In this document: piece after piece, positions 7,115-10,145 of the stretch
Layout of the letters: each line of letters opens with the position of its first letter
Numbering within the stretch: position 1 is the first letter of the stretch
Assembly (NCBI GenBank): GCA_024277285.1
Contig: JAJRVM010000018.1
Location: 1 to 10,145 of the forward strand
From: Planctomycetota bacterium
Lineage (GTDB): Bacteria > Planctomycetota > Planctomycetia > Pirellulales > Pirellulaceae
Reading direction: 5' to 3'
Length of the DNA stretch: 10,145 nt
Position numbers and translations under genes: made by a program
The notes under the pieces: model-generated
Seen by the model: the letters and a program-made list of their open reading frames with translations, nothing else
Database searches by the model: none
Told to the model about the DNA's origin: nothing

Positions 7115-7285
7115 TACGTCTTAGACTGGCTGACCCGAATAGGCGTCCAAAGTCTCAAGTTACTTGTCCAGCGTAACTTCGCCCATTGCGACTATATCTT
7201 GAACTCCGCCCGGGCTGCTAATAAGTCGGTCTTCGCGGGTGGAGTTGTTGATCCCGTCTTTGTTCTGCGCGTAGAGGACCGATGA
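7115..7285 (+). repeat. 171-bp repeat, copy B (inverted relative to copy A at 534-704)
   Basis: Second copy of the element described at 534-704, here in plus sense, 48 bases after the sulfatase stop and in the same direction. Its open frame reads YVLDWLTRIG to DPVFVLRVEDR and ends in the same TGA. This frame is continuous with the sulfatase frame across its stop codon, probably by chance, since only 16 codons lie between. It has no start codon or ribosome-binding site of its own. Bases 7286-7378, after it, show no gene or recognisable structure. Together with 7067-7114, copy B and the palindromic element, they make up the gene-free stretch 7067-7508. Confidence 0.9.
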
Positions 7286-7378
7286 GGTGCCGCGCGCAAG
7301 CAGCTAGCAGCCGAGGGCAGCAATGCCACGGGCAAGAAGGGCATGGACCGTTCTACGCTCGGCCGTGTTTGTGATGGT

Positions 7379-7484
7379 ACATGTCACCCAGGGTTCCGTT
7401 CGCCTTCGGCGACCTCCACCCTGGGCTTCCATAGCAGCGGCCCTTCGGGCCGCACGCGTCAGGCTGCACCGGCATGTGACATGT
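7379..7484. repeat. Palindrome-rich intergenic element (nested hairpins)
   Basis: Three inverted repeats are nested in 106 bases. The outer arms ACATGTCAC (7379-7387) and GTGACATGT (7476-7484) are exact complements. Inside, CCCAGGGT (7387-7394) pairs with ACCCTGGG (7418-7425) around a smaller stem, CGCC-TTC-GGCG (7401-7411). Next to it, GCGGCCC-TTC-GGGCCGC (7437-7453) is a perfect 7-bp stem with a 3-base loop. It lies 24 bases past the end of the SGNH gene and downstream of the convergent sulfatase gene, so it could work as a two-way terminator without a U-tract. The composition resembles dispersed palindromic repeats I recall from planctomycete intergenic regions; that resemblance is memory, not a search. 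Confidence 0.7.
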
Positions 7485-7508
7485 GCATGGCATCGGTCGG
7501 CACCGAGT

Positions 7509-8660
7509 TCATTTCATCGGTGCTCCGAGGAACTTCTGAAACGACTCTTGTTCGAGCAATTCCTTGGCCAGTTGCGCATACCCTTCCGCGACAGGGTGGC
7601 TCAGGTCGGCATAGACGTGGCTAGGCAGCGGCGGCGGAGCGAAATGAGGAATGCCCTGTTCGGTGTGCCAGGCGATGACCTGTTGTTTTCTGGTTTCGTA
7701 TTCGGCCCGGCCTTTTTCTGTCAGCATGTGTTCGTTCAAAGGCCCGATGAGGACAAAGACTTGATTGTCTCGGTCTTGAAGAAGCTGGACCGTTTGTCGG
7801 AAGAACTGCCATTGCAACGATTGCTGCAGTGGCACCCAATCGGGCGTTAGCGGCCGGATCATTTTCTCGGACCAAGGCCTTGTGTCAGGTGTTGGTGAGG
7901 GCAACTCGTTGGGGGGAGGCAGTTCTTCGGCCAGAGGTCCCCACGGGTTGGCGTAAGGGTGGTCGATCGTCCAGCGTGCCAGCGGATCGTTGCCGTAGTA
8001 GGCGATGCGCAAATGGTCGGCCCAATTGAGGATGTCGATCTGCCGCGAGATCGCGATCCCCAATCGTTCGGAAACGGGCGCTTTGTAACAAGGGATCTGC
8101 GGTACGAACTGAGGGACCAGTGTCGGATGGTTGAAGGACGATTCCTTGTTCGCGGAGAGATCGTGGCGCGGCGAGCTGATCCAGAGTAGGTTGCAGTTGA
8201 TGATCACACGATGATCGCGGATCGCGGAACCGAAGTGCTGGATCAGGCCGGCGAGGGCGACCGGGTGGATTCCGTCGACCGCCAGGTTCGCGAACTGCTC
8301 GGTATCGCAGTCGTGGTCAAGGTAGGACGACAGCGTGCCGTCGCAGTCGACGTAGTGGCCCCAAAGGATGGAGTCGCCGACCAACAGGATCGTTTCGTTG
8401 TTGACGCACGTATCACGACAGATGCGTTGATAGGTCCAGTAGTCATTGCCAAGTGAGTAGGGCAAGCGGTATTCGGCATCGATTTCCAGGGGTTTGGCGA
8501 TTTGCCATGCGCGCGGGATCGACCAGCATGCCACGATGATCAGCGTTACCGCGATCAGCCATTGTACGGGCGACAGTCTGATAGCGTTCGCCGCAAAGCG
8601 AACGGAGGGTGCCGTTACAAGTTTTGTGGCTCTGGGTGGTGTTGTCTTACTGGGTTCCAT
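7509..8660 (-). CDS. Membrane-anchored SGNH/GDSL hydrolase-like protein, O-acetylation partner
   Basis: Protein of 383 residues. A single N-terminal membrane segment (about 31-48, QWLIAVTLIIVACWSI) suggests a cytoplasmic tail and an exported domain. SGNH blocks are visible: VGDSILWG with the nucleophile Ser97, a Gly in NLAVDGIHP (Gly130), an Asn in INCNLLW (about 157) and DLSHP with Asp352 and His355 completing a Ser-Asp-His triad. It lies 76 bases downstream of the MBOAT gene on the same strand and is probably co-transcribed with it. In known systems (AlgJ/AlgX, PatB, DltD) an SGNH-fold partner passes the acyl group from the MBOAT protein onto the polymer. By that analogy it should be an O-acetyltransferase or esterase acting on an exported glycan; the exact role is inference. 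The start is ATG 8660; its ribosome-binding site is weak, perhaps reflecting translational coupling. Confidence 0.85.
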   Translation of the reverse strand: MEPSKTTPPRATKLVTAPSVRFAANAIRLSPVQWLIAVTLIIVACWSIPRAWQIAKPLEIDAEYRLPYSLGNDYWTYQRICRDTCVNNETILLVGDSILWGHYVDCDGTLSSYLDHDCDTEQFANLAVDGIHPVALAGLIQHFGSAIRDHRVIINCNLLWISSPRHDLSANKESSFNHPTLVPQFVPQIPCYKAPVSERLGIAISRQIDILNWADHLRIAYYGNDPLARWTIDHPYANPWGPLAEELPPPNELPSPTPDTRPWSEKMIRPLTPDWVPLQQSLQWQFFRQTVQLLQDRDNQVFVLIGPLNEHMLTEKGRAEYETRKQQVIAWHTEQGIPHFAPPPLPSHVYADLSHPVAEGYAQLAKELLEQESFQKFLGAPMK

Positions 8661-8736
8661 AACTCATGTGCTCGTAGTTGCGCTTGCCACGTCGAAGCAA
8701 GTTTCGCCGTCGCGCGATTCGATTCGTGTTTTTGGA

Positions 8737-10145
8737 TCAAAATTGGAAGTAGATAAAGTCATTGTTGCCGGAAGTCGCAAAAATCGTCATGTACAGGATC
8801 ATGGCGACGACGCAAGCAATGCGGACACTCGAATACTGGAGCAACGATCGGAGACGCGACTCATAGATGTATTGATATGCCCAGATCGATAGCACCAGGG
8901 CAGCTAACAGCAGTGGAAAAGTGGGGTCTTTCCACGAGCTGGTGAAGATCCGACCGAGGATCAGCCAGGCGTCGTGAATGCTCTGAGCGCGGAAGAAGAC
9001 CCAGGCAAGCATCACGATCGTGAACGTAAGGACTTGTTTGGCCAGGACCGGAACGCGATCACGATAGAATGCAGTTTGTTCGAGCCATCGTGTTAACACG
9101 CGTCCAGCAGCGTGGACGGCGCCCCAGAGCACAAACGTCCACATCGCGCCGTGCCAGAGGCCGGAGATCAGCATGGTGAGGACCATGTTCACATAGGTGC
9201 GAAACTCGCTGTGGCGATTACCACCCAAGGGAATGTAGACGTAGTCGCGAAACCAGGTCGACAAGCTGATGTGCCAGCGCCGCCAGAAATCGCCCAGCCC
9301 GGTGGCCAGGTAGGGGTTGTTGAAGTTCAGCATCAGGCGGATGCCCAGCAGGCGGCCGATCCCTCGAGCCATGTCGGTGTAACCGCTGAAATCAAAGTAG
9401 ATTTGCCAGGCAAAGGCAAACGTTGCCAGCAACAGAGCCGGAGCGCCGTAGTCCTGAGGCGACTGGTAAACGGGATCGACGTACATTGACAAATAGTCTG
9501 CCAAGGCGATCTTTTTGAATAGCCCAACCACGAACAACGACAACCCATCGGAGATGTCTTCGCGCCGGATACGCGGCGGGGCCTGCAGTTGGGGTAGCAA
9601 ATTGCTGGCACGCTCGATCGGCCCGGCAACCAGTTGTGGGAAGAGCGACACGAACGTGGCGTAGCGAATGAAGCTGGTCTCACGTTCGACCTGCCCGCGG
9701 TAATAGTCGATCGTGTAGCTCATCGACTGGAATACGTAGAACGAAATACCGACCGGCAGCAGGTAGTCAAAGACGGGGACTTGGTAGGGAATGTGAGTCC
9801 ACGCGAGTACCTGGTTCACGGTGTTGCTGAGAAACGTCACATTCGGATCACTGATGGCAAACGGCAGCTCGAGCCGTTCTGCCAATGCGTTCAGATTGTC
9901 AACCACGAATGACCCGTACTTGAAGAACGCCAGCATGCCGAGATTGCTGACGATGCTGAGCACCAACCAAGGACGGCGCCAACGCGTCTTGGCCATCCCC
10001 AAGGCGGCCAGGAAATCGACGGTCGTGGACCAGAGGATCAGCAACAGGTAGACCGGGTTCCACCAGCCATAGAAAACATATGACGCGGTAAGGAGCCAGG
10101 GGATCCGGAACCGAGTGTCTTTCAACAGAAGGTACCCGGAATAGA
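8737..10145 (-). CDS. MBOAT-family O-acyltransferase (AlgI/PatA/DltB-like), 5' end outside window
   Basis: Integral membrane acyltransferase. The frame stays open to the window edge: before the apparent TTG start at 10125 it continues upstream as YSGYLLLKDTRF. AlgI-like proteins begin with some 20-30 more residues, so the real start lies beyond 10145. Numbered from 10125, hallmarks are SYVFYGWW (15-22), FFKYGSF (67-73), LPVGISFYVFQSMSY (123-137), PQLVAGPIER (163-172), FDFSGYTDMA (244-253), FWRRWHISLSTWFRDY (280-295, His285) and SGLWHGA with the invariant catalytic His325. Many hydrophobic helices run along its length. Homologues move acetyl groups from cytoplasmic acetyl-CoA across the membrane for O-acetylation of alginate, peptidoglycan or other glycans. 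The adjacent SGNH protein is the expected partner. The polymer acetylated cannot be told from this window. Confidence 0.93.
   Translation of the reverse strand, partial: YSGYLLLKDTRFRIPWLLTASYVFYGWWNPVYLLLILWSTTVDFLAALGMAKTRWRRPWLVLSIVSNLGMLAFFKYGSFVVDNLNALAERLELPFAISDPNVTFLSNTVNQVLAWTHIPYQVPVFDYLLPVGISFYVFQSMSYTIDYYRGQVERETSFIRYATFVSLFPQLVAGPIERASNLLPQLQAPPRIRREDISDGLSLFVVGLFKKIALADYLSMYVDPVYQSPQDYGAPALLLATFAFAWQIYFDFSGYTDMARGIGRLLGIRLMLNFNNPYLATGLGDFWRRWHISLSTWFRDYVYIPLGGNRHSEFRTYVNMVLTMLISGLWHGAMWTFVLWGAVHAAGRVLTRWLEQTAFYRDRVPVLAKQVLTFTIVMLAWVFFRAQSIHDAWLILGRIFTSSWKDPTFPLLLAALVLSIWAYQYIYESRLRSLLQYSSVRIACVVAMILYMTIFATSGNNDFIYFQF

Noticed and set aside
7064..7285. Stop-codon readthrough extending the sulfatase into repeat copy B
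   Set aside because: The frame is open for 72 more codons, but sulfatase homology ends properly before the TGA. Copy A is out of frame with its upstream gene, so there is no consistent design.
534..7285. Calling the repeat-bracketed block a composite transposon
   Set aside because: The repeats carry no transposase, no target-site duplication was found, and the only transposase trace is a truncated fragment on one side.
7323..7850. Plus-strand open frame (175 codons) across the palindromic element into the SGNH gene
   Set aside because: It runs through hairpin DNA and antisense to the SGNH catalytic His region, with no domain or ribosome-binding site.

Overview
The window looks like chromosomal DNA of a planctomycete, most likely of the Pirellulaceae type. 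This is inferred from gene content, not from a marker gene. The content is a secreted Cys-type sulfatase, a Tat-exported Gfo/Idh/MocA oxidoreductase, an exported esterase fused to an SMP-30/gluconolactonase propeller, an exported alpha/beta hydrolase and an MBOAT/SGNH O-acetylation pair. No rRNA, tRNA or CRISPR array was seen.

Layout. Positions 1-533 hold the C-terminal remnant of an IS91-family (Y2) transposase on the minus strand. It directly abuts a 171-bp repeat (copy A, 534-704, minus sense). Four catabolic-type genes follow with alternating strands: oxidoreductase (748-2058, minus), alpha/beta hydrolase (2359-3372, plus), esterase/SMP-30 fusion (3443-5200, minus) and sulfatase (5468-7066, plus). 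They form two divergent pairs, so two intergenic regions probably drive all four genes. Copy B of the 171-bp repeat (7115-7285, plus sense) follows the sulfatase, and a palindrome-rich element (7379-7484) comes next. The rest is a minus-strand operon: an MBOAT acyltransferase whose 5' end lies outside the window (8737 to beyond 10145), then a membrane-anchored SGNH hydrolase-like protein (7509-8660).

How the genes may work together. All four central proteins carry export signals and fit the breakdown of a sulfated and possibly acylated glycan: desulfation, ester removal, lactone hydrolysis and sugar oxidation or modification. Substrate and joint action are inference. The MBOAT/SGNH pair does the opposite chemistry, O-acylation of a cell-surface or exported polymer.

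The most notable structural signal is the inverted pair of about 93%-identical 171-bp repeats that bracket the four-gene block. Each copy starts 43-48 bases after the stop codon of the outermost gene and in the same direction as that gene. The differences between the copies look neutral, which argues for a repeat element rather than a maintained gene. I did not find clear evidence of a wholly new enzymatic system.
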